Below, in pieces: positions 26,001 to 32,370 of a DNA stretch of 41,423 bases. The translations under genes were made by a program, and so were the position numbers. The stretch is from JAVBRU01 sp031547595. Its GTDB lineage: Bacteria > Bacillota > Clostridia > Christensenellales > Aristaeellaceae. The DNA lies in the NCBI GenBank assembly GCA_031547595.1, contig JAVBRU010000056.1, forward strand, positions 1-41,423, in the 5' to 3' direction. Positions within the stretch are counted from its first letter, which is position 1. Each line of letters starts with the position of its first letter. The notes under the pieces are model-generated. The model was not told the origin of the DNA. It was given only the letters and a program-made list of their open reading frames with translations, and did no database searches.

Positions 26001-26192
26001 TCCATGTATGGCATCCCCCATAACTATCCCGATGGCGACACCATCCCGGATAACAACTTCAACGGTCAGTTCTGTGTGCACTTTACAAACAGCAAGACCA
26101 GCACCACCTCCACCAAGGTCGGGATAGTGGATGCCGAGCACCAGGCTGCGATCAACTATGCCTACACCCATTCCAAGAGCGGGACGAAGTAA
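23088..26192 (+). CDS. Secreted SH3-repeat peptidoglycan-binding protein with conserved C-terminal domain
   Basis: This 1034-aa exported protein has a signal peptide ending near AVAEA (about residue 34). Eight bacterial-SH3-like repeats follow, each with a VxMRxTAS-type strand and a GYVxxxY end, separated by Thr/Pro linkers such as TATPTPAP. A PG_binding_1 domain (about residues 797-865, KGSSGEAVTKLQLAL) comes next. The last 160 residues form a separate domain with HADVEPLTAADTAAM, ASMYGIPHNYPDGD and NFNGQFCVHFTNSKT; conserved-looking His, Asp and Cys suggest an enzyme, but I cannot name it. The ATG at 23088 has GAGGTG upstream; the frame extends to 22995 without support. It probably binds and modifies the wall. 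Confidence 0.85.
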   Translation: MLNQSMGTGKRVISLIVLCTILLTLLPSLAVAEAVYGRVTDDKVFFRQTPSKDGIYWTQLPKDWVVEVTDAVTSGGIAWYKVKANVPDKLEREYTGYIMASYVKLMTAEEQSAWLLNPLQPTQTSIVIPTVTPTVVPVIDPATGGTVATDGSYGRVTMADVMFRKTASTSGDYWAKLPQGWVLEILGSTTKNGTLWYKVQGGTPSKPDNTYTGYIHSGYFQVITDGSIVNPTATPTPASSGGTVPSDGKLRGIVTATSTNLRVTAGGTSLGVLMLGEVMEVIIQPGGNIGDWYYVLYNGTYGFVAESAMSIYSGGATATPVPGSPTATPVPSGTSLGYVRLTLDKVNMRNAPGGDVITAAMADKLPVNAILPYYTLPVAKGGYDWVQVSYGNKVGYVRSDCYSFCDASGNPITGPTNTVAPVVTATPAGGVQTFITLIKGGVNVRDKANGSSVGQLDNGTVLPYYAKTTAGGYEWYYVYAEKLSRYGYIRADMARDTSTGTATATPAASVTGYAATSISSVYIRKTPQRNGDILGQVSKAGTLMPLTNNILTNDGYLWYPVNVNGIVGYVRGDCAYEVAQWQLDAYNRTGSLPTPTVGPTVTPVPTGTSTYIIATLDDVYMRETASTSGKTMGQIKLGSVYKFLTTTRANGYTWYKIQYTTTTTAWVRGDCVRVMSNLEYQQWLGGQPTATPTPAPTTLPALSDLSDLAITNTDRVKIRSAASMSGRELTLVYTKGTELTFLGNRVSAEGIIWYNVKYAGVSGWMHGDYVRVLTKTEKELYQLSGNPDAPREASYTTLSKGSSGEAVTKLQLALVAQGYLSASEVTGSFLSSTETAVINFQRANGLTVDGLAGEKTQHKLFNTVPEGTYSGGGSVTPTLYPVEKIDWYTGGIQTIWAKGTTAVITDVYTGISFRARRWSGGSHADVEPLTAADTAAMCKIYGVSTAQGISDGNMYQRRPLWVTIGGRTFAASMYGIPHNYPDGDTIPDNNFNGQFCVHFTNSKTSTTSTKVGIVDAEHQAAINYAYTHSKSGTK

Positions 26193-26198
26193 ACAACC

Positions 26199-27419
26199 AT
26201 GAACGATGTATTGATCATCGGCGCGGGCGCAGCGGGTATCACCGCTGCGCTTTGCGCTAGGCGGGGCGGCGCAAGCGTGACCCTGCTGGAGAAGAGCGAC
26301 CGCATAGGCCGCAAAATCCTGGCCAGCGGCAACGGGCGTTGCAACCTGCTCAACACCGGCGCGCCTGCATACTACGGCGATGCCGCTTTTGCACAAACGG
26401 TGCTGCAGCATATGCCGCTGCCCCGGTTGCTGGAGTTCTTTGCGTCTATTGGTTTGCAGGTGGTAGAAGAAGGCGGCGGGCGCATGTACCCCGGCACGCT
26501 GATGGCGGCCTCGGTGCTGGATGCACTGCGCTGCGCGCTGGTGCGAGGCGGCGTGCAGCTGATCTGTGAATCGCCTGTCACGCATATTGCAAAAACAGGC
26601 GAGCGCTTTGACGTCGCCACCCCACAAAAAAGCTATACTGCCGATGCTGTGATTGTGGCATGCGGCGGCATGGCAGGCGGCAAGCTGGGTTGCTCCGCAG
26701 ATGATTATGCGCTGCTATCGGCGCTTGGGCACAGCATGGTGCCATGGGCCCCCGCACTGACCCAGCTGGTGGCGCAAAAGCAGGCCATTCATGGCCTGAG
26801 CGGGCTTCGCGTGCCCGCTCTTTTAACATTATGCGAGGGCAACACCCTGGTGGAAGCCGCGCAGGGGGAGGTATTGTTTACCGATTACGGCGTCAGTGGC
26901 GTATGCGCCATGCAGCTGTCGCGCACGGCGGGCGCGCTGTGTCCGCGCGGCACAGCGCGGCTGGTGATCGATTTTTCGCCCATGCTGGGCGTTATTCCGC
27001 GCATCTATCAGCGCGTTCAGCCGCGTGCCTTGGATGCAAATACCCTTGCCGTCCAGGCATTGCTGGAAGCACGCGCGCATATACTGCCGGAGGGCGACCT
27101 GCTGGTAGGTTTGGTGCCGCGCTTGCTTTCGCAGCAGCTTCATACCGCCTGCATCCCTGCCCTGGCACGCAGCCTCACCCAGTTTTCTGTGCCGCTTGTG
27201 GGCGTGCGCGGCATGGAGCATGCGCAGGTCACAACAGGCGGCGCAGACACGCGCCAGTTTTCGCCGGAAACGCTGATGTCCACCCGGGTGCCCGGCCTGT
27301 ACGCCGTGGGCGAGGTGCTGAATGTGGATGGCGATTGCGGCGGGTTCAATTTGATGTTTGCCTGGGCAAGCGGCCTGCTGGCCGGTGCCCATGCAGCGAT
27401 AGGAGGAAGAAATAAATGA
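26199..27419 (+). CDS. BaiN/HI0933-family flavoprotein oxidoreductase
   Basis: This 406-aa protein starts with the FAD-binding motif LIIGAGAAGITAALCARRGG and the family block GRKILASGNGRCNLLN, and ends with the second FAD contact GLYAVGEVLNVDGDCGGFNLMFAWASG. The family (PF03486) includes BaiN, implicated in bile-acid dehydroxylation, but most members have no proven substrate. It begins 6 bases after the wall-protein stop and overlaps the flavin reductase gene as ATGA, so it may be supplied with reduced flavin by that partner. Confidence 0.88.
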   Translation: MNDVLIIGAGAAGITAALCARRGGASVTLLEKSDRIGRKILASGNGRCNLLNTGAPAYYGDAAFAQTVLQHMPLPRLLEFFASIGLQVVEEGGGRMYPGTLMAASVLDALRCALVRGGVQLICESPVTHIAKTGERFDVATPQKSYTADAVIVACGGMAGGKLGCSADDYALLSALGHSMVPWAPALTQLVAQKQAIHGLSGLRVPALLTLCEGNTLVEAAQGEVLFTDYGVSGVCAMQLSRTAGALCPRGTARLVIDFSPMLGVIPRIYQRVQPRALDANTLAVQALLEARAHILPEGDLLVGLVPRLLSQQLHTACIPALARSLTQFSVPLVGVRGMEHAQVTTGGADTRQFSPETLMSTRVPGLYAVGEVLNVDGDCGGFNLMFAWASGLLAGAHAAIGGRNK

Positions 27420-28015
27420 TGCAACTGAAACCAGGCACCTTGCTTTCGCCAGTACCGGCCGTGATGGTATCCTGCGCAAAGCCGGGCGAAACGCCCAACA
27501 TTATCACCCTGGCCTGGGTGGGCACCGTGTGCAGCGATCCGCCCATGTGCTCCATTTCCGTGCGCAAGGAGCGCTACTCTCACAGCATCATTGCCGATTC
27601 GGGCGAGTTTGTGATCAACCTCTGCGGCCAGGAAAATCTGCGTGCCACAGACTTCTGCGGCGTCAAATCCGGCCGGGATGTCGATAAGTTTGCGGCCTGC
27701 GATCTCACTGCCGTGGCCGTGGAAGGGCTTTCTGTTGCCCCCGCCATTGCGCAGTGCCCGCTGTACCTGGGCTGCAAGGTTACGCAAATCATAGAGCTGG
27801 GCAGCCATGACCTGTTCCTGGGCAGCATCGTCAGCATGGGCGTGCGGGACGATCTGATGGACGAAACGGGCAAGCTGCACCTGCAGCGCGCCAACCTTGT
27901 GGCTTACTGCCATGGCGAGTACCGCGCCGTGGGCGAGGCACTGGGTTTTTTTGGATATTCCGTGGCCGCCCCTGATGTGCTGGAGCGCCGCATGAAGCAA
28001 ATGCGCGAGGGGTAG
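27416..28015 (+). CDS. Flavin reductase-like (FMN-binding) protein
   Basis: This 199-aa protein of the flavin-reductase-like FMN-binding split-barrel family starts LKPGTLLSPVPAVMVSC, with NIITLAWVGTVCSDPPMCSISVRKERYSHSII as the flavin/NAD(P)H region. Members reduce flavin or act as small oxidoreductases. Two ATGs (27416, 27419) compete; the first overlaps the upstream stop. A double-hairpin repeat follows the stop by 5 bases. Confidence 0.87.
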   Translation: MMQLKPGTLLSPVPAVMVSCAKPGETPNIITLAWVGTVCSDPPMCSISVRKERYSHSIIADSGEFVINLCGQENLRATDFCGVKSGRDVDKFAACDLTAVAVEGLSVAPAIAQCPLYLGCKVTQIIELGSHDLFLGSIVSMGVRDDLMDETGKLHLQRANLVAYCHGEYRAVGEALGFFGYSVAAPDVLERRMKQMREG

Positions 28016-28020
28016 GGAAG

Positions 28021-28086
28021 GGGGACGAGGAACGCTGGGGCTGCGCGCCCCAGGCCCCCGGCAGGGAGCAGTGCTCCCTGCACCCC
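28021..28086 (+). repeat. Intergenic double-hairpin repeat, copy B
   Basis: This is the most regular copy. Hairpin 1 is CTGGGGC/GCCCCAG (28035-28053), hairpin 2 is GCAGGGAGC/GCTCCCTGC (28061-28081), and GGGG/CCCC can close the element. The arms of hairpin 2 differ from copies A and C on both sides in a way that keeps pairing. Confidence 0.75.
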
Positions 28087-28108
28087 AATTCTGTCTATAT
28101 GGGATGTT

Positions 28109-28131
28109 GCTTGCGCGTAAGCGCTTTTTTT
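28109..28131 (+). terminator. Intrinsic terminator after flavin reductase
   Basis: A short stem GCTT/AAGC, extended by C-G and G-T pairs, is followed by GCTTTTTTT. Confidence 0.6.
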
Positions 28132-28137
28132 GTGGGA

Positions 28138-28166
28138 TTGAAATATGCCTGGAAATATGATAGACT
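28138..28166 (+). promoter_or_regulatory. Promoter of diguanylate cyclase 2
   Basis: TTGAAA (28138-28143), 17 bases, TAGACT (28161-28166). Confidence 0.7.
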
Positions 28167-28207
28167 GCTGTTACAACGCAACCATAGAACGGATGGAGTA
28201 GCTGTAC

Positions 28208-29335
28208 ATGAGTTTTTTGCCCAACGTCCTGACCAATTTTTTGGGGTTTTCCATCATATTGGTCATCATGCTATATGGCCGGGCGAACCGTAAGCATGAT
28301 CTGGAGTATCGCCTGTTTGACCTCCTGCAGGCGATGTGCCTGCTTGTTTTGGTCTTTGACGCGGGCACGTGGCTGTTTGAAGGCTCTGCGCTTTCCTGGG
28401 GTGGAATCCTTTTGCATGCCAGCAATATGCTTTCGTTCTTTTCCATGCTGTTGACAGGCATTGTGTGGGTGATTTATTGCGATTGCCGCCTGTCCGGCAC
28501 GCGGAAATTACAAATGCGGCACGCGATTTATTGTATTCCTACGCTGGTGCACATGGTGCTGATGGTGCTCAACCTCAAAACCGGTTGGGTGTACACCATC
28601 GACTCGGAGAATATTTATCACCGCGGCGAGCTATACTTTGTAATTATTTTGTTTGATATTTTGTACGTTTTGTTTTCTGTTGTCATTATCCTGATCCGCT
28701 CCCGCAAAAAGACGTGGATGCAGCGGCATGACAGTTATGGCCTTTTGCTGTTTATTGCGCCGCCGATACTCAGTGCGCTGATACAGGGCTTTTTTTATGG
28801 CATTTCCCTGGCATCCAGCTTGGCGGTTTCGATTTTGATTATCTATTTGCAGCAGCAAAATGCCCTGATCACCCAGGACCCTTTGACGCGCCTCAACAAC
28901 CGCCGTGTGTACGAGCATTATCTGCAGCAGAAAATTCATTCCCTGCGCGAAGACAGCTGCCTGTTTCTGCTGATGATTGATATGGACCATTTCAAGCAGA
29001 TCAACGACACCTACGGCCACCGCGTGGGCGATGAAGCGCTGGTTGCCGTAGCCGATCTGCTGCGCAAATCCTGCGTTGCGGGGGATTGCGTGGTGCGCCT
29101 GGGTGGCGATGAGTTTGGCATTGTCGGCCAGCGCAAAGAGCGGGATGAGGTGCAGGGTTTTATGCAACATATCCAACAGATGATGGCGAAGCTGAATGAG
29201 CAAAATGCGGGTACCTACCAGCTGTCCCTCAGCATCGGCCATGCCATTTACGATGCGGGCAAGCATGCCAATATCGATGAATTCCTCCATGCGGCCGACC
29301 GTCAGATGTATGCGGGACGCAAGCAGAAACGATGA
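28208..29335 (+). CDS. Membrane diguanylate cyclase without I-site
   Basis: This 375-aa protein has about six or seven N-terminal transmembrane segments (residues 8-215), then a GGDEF domain from DPLTRLNNRRVYEHY. The active site RLGGDEF (about residue 299) and MIDMDHFKQINDTYGH metal region are intact, so it should make c-di-GMP. The RxxD inhibitory site is missing: VAGD stands at that position. It therefore probably escapes feedback inhibition, unlike the enzyme at 19377. It is a single-gene unit with its own promoter and terminator. Confidence 0.9.
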   Translation: MSFLPNVLTNFLGFSIILVIMLYGRANRKHDLEYRLFDLLQAMCLLVLVFDAGTWLFEGSALSWGGILLHASNMLSFFSMLLTGIVWVIYCDCRLSGTRKLQMRHAIYCIPTLVHMVLMVLNLKTGWVYTIDSENIYHRGELYFVIILFDILYVLFSVVIILIRSRKKTWMQRHDSYGLLLFIAPPILSALIQGFFYGISLASSLAVSILIIYLQQQNALITQDPLTRLNNRRVYEHYLQQKIHSLREDSCLFLLMIDMDHFKQINDTYGHRVGDEALVAVADLLRKSCVAGDCVVRLGGDEFGIVGQRKERDEVQGFMQHIQQMMAKLNEQNAGTYQLSLSIGHAIYDAGKHANIDEFLHAADRQMYAGRKQKR

Positions 29336-29348
29336 ATAATTCACAAGA

Positions 29349-29388
29349 GGGCTGCCGCAAAAGAAAAGTTGTGGCAGCCCTTGACTTT
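29349..29388 (+). terminator. Hairpin terminator after diguanylate cyclase 2
   Basis: A 12-bp stem GGGCTGCCGCAA/TTGTGGCAGCCC (one G-U pair) with an AAGAAAAG loop ends directly at the -35 of the next promoter; the following TTGACTTT is a weak U-tract. Confidence 0.7.
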
Positions 29389-29411
29389 GACGCGGCGTCA
29401 AACGATATAAT
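29381..29411 (+). promoter_or_regulatory. MerR-type promoter with 19-bp spacer and operator dyad
   Basis: TTGACT (29381-29386) and TATAAT (29406-29411) are separated by 19 bases, the overlong spacing typical of MerR-activated promoters. The spacer carries the perfect dyad TTTGACG-CGG-CGTCAAA (29386-29402). The gene just downstream encodes a MerR regulator, so autoregulation is very likely. Confidence 0.88.
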
Positions 29412-29459
29412 AAGGGCATGAAGCGCTTTGTATTGTTCTGCATGAAAGGATGGGCAGCC

Positions 29460-30431
29460 ATGGTCACCATCACACAGCTGAGCAGCCGGTTTGATATTTC
29501 GCCCCGTACCCTTCGGTATTACGAGCAGTTGGGGCTGATAGCAAGCACGCGTCTGCCCGATTATGCCTACCGCACCTATGACGAGCACAACACCGCCCGC
29601 GTGGCGCAGATTGTGCTGCTTCGAAAGCTGCGCATCCCCATCAAGCAGATTGCGGCGCTGCTGAAGAGCGACGATGCCGTGCAGGCCATCGAAGTGTTCG
29701 AGCAGCACGCGCAGTGCATCAGCGGCGAAATCGATGCGCTGGACACGCTGCGCAGCATTTTGCGCGCGCTGATTGAGCGGCTCAGCAGCATCCAGACCCT
29801 GCGGTTCAACGAGCATTTGCTCACCGACGACACCATCCGCGCGCTCATTCAAAGCGCACCGGAGGATTCCAGCAAAATCAAGGAGGTAAAAACTGTGCAA
29901 GAATTGAACCAAGCCGAACAGCAGCTGAACAAGCTGAAGGATGTTCGCATCGTATATTTGCCCCCGGCCACCGTGGCTGCCAGCCACTTCATTGGAGACT
30001 GCCCGGAGGACGTCACGGGCGATCAGATTTTCAAGTTTGCGACGGAGCGTCGCCTGTGGGAGGTGAAGCCCGATCTGCGCATGTATGGCTTCAACCACCC
30101 GAACCCCGTGGACGAGACGGGCTTCCACGGCTACGAATTCTGGCTGACCATTCCGGACGATATGGATGTGCCAGCGCCTTTGACGAAGAAGCACTTCCCC
30201 GGCGGGCTGTATGCCGCGCATATGATCAAAATGGGTGATTTCCACGAGTGGGTGTGGCTGGACGAGTGGGTGAGAAATAACGGCGAATATGTGTACCGCG
30301 GAGGCGGCCGCCACGAGAATATGTTTGATTCTTTGGAAGAACACCTGAACATCTACACGCATTATGCCAGTGGTGAAAGCGGCCCGCCGGATATGCAGCT
30401 GGATCTGCTGATCCCGGTGCGGCGGAAATAG
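29460..30431 (+). CDS. MerR-family regulator with GyrI-like effector domain
   Basis: This 323-aa protein has an N-terminal MerR winged helix (ITQLSSRFDISPRTLRYYEQLGLI), a coiled dimerisation helix (about residues 75-130), and a C-terminal GyrI/AraC-effector-like domain (about residues 155-320), the layout of BmrR-type multidrug sensors. The frame opens at 29418, but that would be leaderless given the -10 at 29406; AAAGGATG precedes the ATG at 29460. No efflux pump lies next to it, so its target apart from its own promoter is unknown. Confidence 0.88.
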   Translation: MVTITQLSSRFDISPRTLRYYEQLGLIASTRLPDYAYRTYDEHNTARVAQIVLLRKLRIPIKQIAALLKSDDAVQAIEVFEQHAQCISGEIDALDTLRSILRALIERLSSIQTLRFNEHLLTDDTIRALIQSAPEDSSKIKEVKTVQELNQAEQQLNKLKDVRIVYLPPATVAASHFIGDCPEDVTGDQIFKFATERRLWEVKPDLRMYGFNHPNPVDETGFHGYEFWLTIPDDMDVPAPLTKKHFPGGLYAAHMIKMGDFHEWVWLDEWVRNNGEYVYRGGGRHENMFDSLEEHLNIYTHYASGESGPPDMQLDLLIPVRRK

Positions 30432-30437
30432 GAAATC

Positions 30438-30469
30438 ATGGCGAGGGCATGCAGCTCTCGCCATTTTTA
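30438..30469 (+). terminator. Intrinsic terminator after the MerR gene
   Basis: An 8-bp stem ATGGCGAG/CTCGCCAT is followed by TTTTTAG. Confidence 0.85.
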
Positions 30470-30550
30470 GAGTTTACAATTCGAAGGGAATAAATTGCTG
30501 AAATTTACCGTTTCATGCATAGAACCCCACAACAATACGGAGGGAAATGT

Positions 30551-31987
30551 ATGATTCACAAGCAAGAGCTTCGGCGTGCGGCGGAAAAACTGGGCTGGTG
30601 TATTTTGATACTGGCGGCGCTGATTTGCACCGTGGCGCGCGCGGAGGGTACGTATGATGCCATCATCAAGACCCGCTGGCCGGATTATTCCTGCGTGAGC
30701 GAGTGCACCCCTGCAGGCGATGCACATACCTTTTTGTCCCTGCACAAGGATGGGAGCAATGTGCTTTTGTGCCTGAAGGATGGGGAGTACCTGTTCCACA
30801 CAGACAACGCCGTGCCCCAAGGCAATCCGGTGCTGCTCAGCGATTCATCGGGCAGCGAGGTGCAGCTGTTAATGACCCAGCAGGATGACGAGGGCTTTGC
30901 GTACAAAAGCATGTGCACCTACCAGCGGGACAGCCACGGCCAATGGCAGCTGGCCTTCTATCACAGCGATTCGCCAAAGCTCGTAGATATCGCAGTGTAC
31001 AGCAACAAGCTGGTATTTGGCGGCGAAACCACTGTCTATGGCACCGTGCAGACCGACATGCGGTATTTCACACTGTCCACCTTCCCCACCACAGTCTCGC
31101 AGGCGCGGGAAAAGCTCAGTACGCCGCCCAGCATCCCCGAGGGCGGCGAAATGCAGGGCAAGAGCATCCAGTTTACCGGCGGCAAGACCTACGCGGTATA
31201 TTCCGGCCCGGGTGAGAATTATCTGCGCGGCGGCAGCGGCAAGGCGGTAGTGAGCACCAACGATTGGATCCAGGTGTTTGGCAAGCTGAACGGCTGGGTG
31301 CTGATCCAGTATGCTATCGCGTCCGACTATATGCGCTTTGGCTATATCGACGAGAAGGCACTGCCCGGCGGCAACGCTGTGAATACCTTGCAGCTGCATG
31401 CCGAGGAAGGCTATGTGTCGTCGGCCTGCACGCTGACGGACGACCCGATGTATACCGGCCAGGCGCTATTGCAATTGAGCGAAAACCAGCAGATCACGTA
31501 TCTATCGTCGCTTGGCACAGCCTGGGCGTACGTGGAGGTGGGTGGCGTGCAGCCGGTGCGAGGCTTTGTGCCCATGGGGTTGGTGCGCCTGCACCAGGCT
31601 GCGGAAACGCTGGAAAGCGTATCGCAGTATTTGCTGGACACCTGGTATGAAGAAGCCGGCGGCGTGATGTTTGCGGAGATCCTGCAATTTTTGCCCGATG
31701 GCACCCTCAAGGGCGGCACGCTGGATGACAACCCGGACGGGCTGCAGGTGGTGACCCATCAGGCACGCTGGGCTGTGGCATACCTCGACCGGAATCTTTG
31801 CCCCACCTGGAGCGAACCGGAATATATGCTGATCATCACCTATAGCAATGGCCAAGTAGAGTACTTTGGCCTCGATATTATCCCCACCAGCCTGGGTATA
31901 GACAGCATCAACCTGTTCACCGATGAGGGCAGCGGCGGCTATCAACGATATGACGCTGCGCAAGGCGAATCCGACGCGAACGGATAA
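30551..31987 (+). CDS. Secreted protein with SH3-like segment, unknown function
   Basis: This 478-aa protein has a signal peptide (hydrophobic CILILAALICTV, cleavage near ARAEG) and no further membrane segment. A middle part (about residues 215-280) with GGKTYAVYSGPGENYLRGG and GWVLIQYAI resembles a bacterial SH3 domain; flanking regions are beta-rich and unassigned. GGAGGG stands 7 bases before the ATG at 30551, so the upstream in-frame ATG at 30515 is rejected. The style of signal peptide resembles that of the SH3-repeat wall protein. I do not recognise the family. Confidence 0.75.
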   Translation: MIHKQELRRAAEKLGWCILILAALICTVARAEGTYDAIIKTRWPDYSCVSECTPAGDAHTFLSLHKDGSNVLLCLKDGEYLFHTDNAVPQGNPVLLSDSSGSEVQLLMTQQDDEGFAYKSMCTYQRDSHGQWQLAFYHSDSPKLVDIAVYSNKLVFGGETTVYGTVQTDMRYFTLSTFPTTVSQAREKLSTPPSIPEGGEMQGKSIQFTGGKTYAVYSGPGENYLRGGSGKAVVSTNDWIQVFGKLNGWVLIQYAIASDYMRFGYIDEKALPGGNAVNTLQLHAEEGYVSSACTLTDDPMYTGQALLQLSENQQITYLSSLGTAWAYVEVGGVQPVRGFVPMGLVRLHQAAETLESVSQYLLDTWYEEAGGVMFAEILQFLPDGTLKGGTLDDNPDGLQVVTHQARWAVAYLDRNLCPTWSEPEYMLIITYSNGQVEYFGLDIIPTSLGIDSINLFTDEGSGGYQRYDAAQGESDANG

Positions 31988-32011
31988 AACAACAAAAAAA
32001 CAATGCCTCGC

Positions 32012-32040
32012 TTGACAGCCAGAAATTCTTGCGTTATAAT
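32012..32040 (+). promoter_or_regulatory. Consensus sigma-A promoter of the T-box transcript
   Basis: TTGACA (32012-32017), 17 bases, TATAAT (32035-32040): a full match at both hexamers. Confidence 0.9.
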
Positions 32041-32060
32041 TTTTTTTAATTGAACAGCTG

Positions 32061-32341
32061 ACCTTGGCTATGAAGAGAAGGAGTAGGCAGCGCACCCGAA
32101 GCACAGAGAGGAACGGATGGTGGGATCGTTCCGTGAGGGAGTTGTCGAAGTAGTCTCCGAGCTGCGGATTGAACAGGGCATTTGCCCTCAGTAGACTCCG
32201 ACGGAGTTCCCGCCGTTATAAGGGAAGCGGCATCGGACGTTACGTCCCGTGCTGGCAGAGGTATAGATGTAGCACATCTGTACGAAGTTAGGTGGTAACA
32301 CGAGCCATTCGTCCTAATGTTTTGGGACGAATGGCCTTTTT
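32061..32341 (+). ncRNA. T-box leader upstream of acyl-CoA synthetase
   Basis: The leader has the T-box hallmarks: a GGAGTAGG segment at the foot of stem I, a distal AGAGAGGAACGGATGGTG tip with the GNUG loop, a returning strand with a GAA-led specifier loop near 32134-32148, and the antiterminator sequence AGGTGGTAACACGA (32290-32303). The TGGT there would pair with a tRNA ending ACCA. It is followed at once by a terminator. The specifier loop reads GAAGTAGT; GTA (Val) followed by a purine fits the usual GAA-codon-purine pattern best, but I am not sure of the codon. Uncharged tRNA would allow expression of the acyl-CoA synthetase. Confidence 0.9.
32304..32341 (+). terminator. T-box-controlled terminator
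   Basis: GCCATTCGTCC pairs with GGACGAATGGC, followed by CTTTTTAT. It competes with the antiterminator of the T-box. Confidence 0.92.
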
Positions 32342-32370
32342 ATATTTTGGGAAAAGGAAGGGAAACCCTT

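Noticed and set aside
24756..26627. 623-codon minus-strand frame opposite the SH3 wall protein and flavoprotein
   Set aside because: Shadow of two well-supported genes; no recognisable motif or ribosome site.
29418..29460. Upstream ATG of the MerR gene
   Set aside because: It lies only 7 bases after the -10 element and has no ribosome site; the ATG at 29460 does.
32134..32148. Reading the T-box specifier as UAG by length analogy with glyQS
   Set aside because: UAG is a stop codon with no ordinary tRNA; a one-base shift gives GUA followed by a purine, which fits the family pattern.
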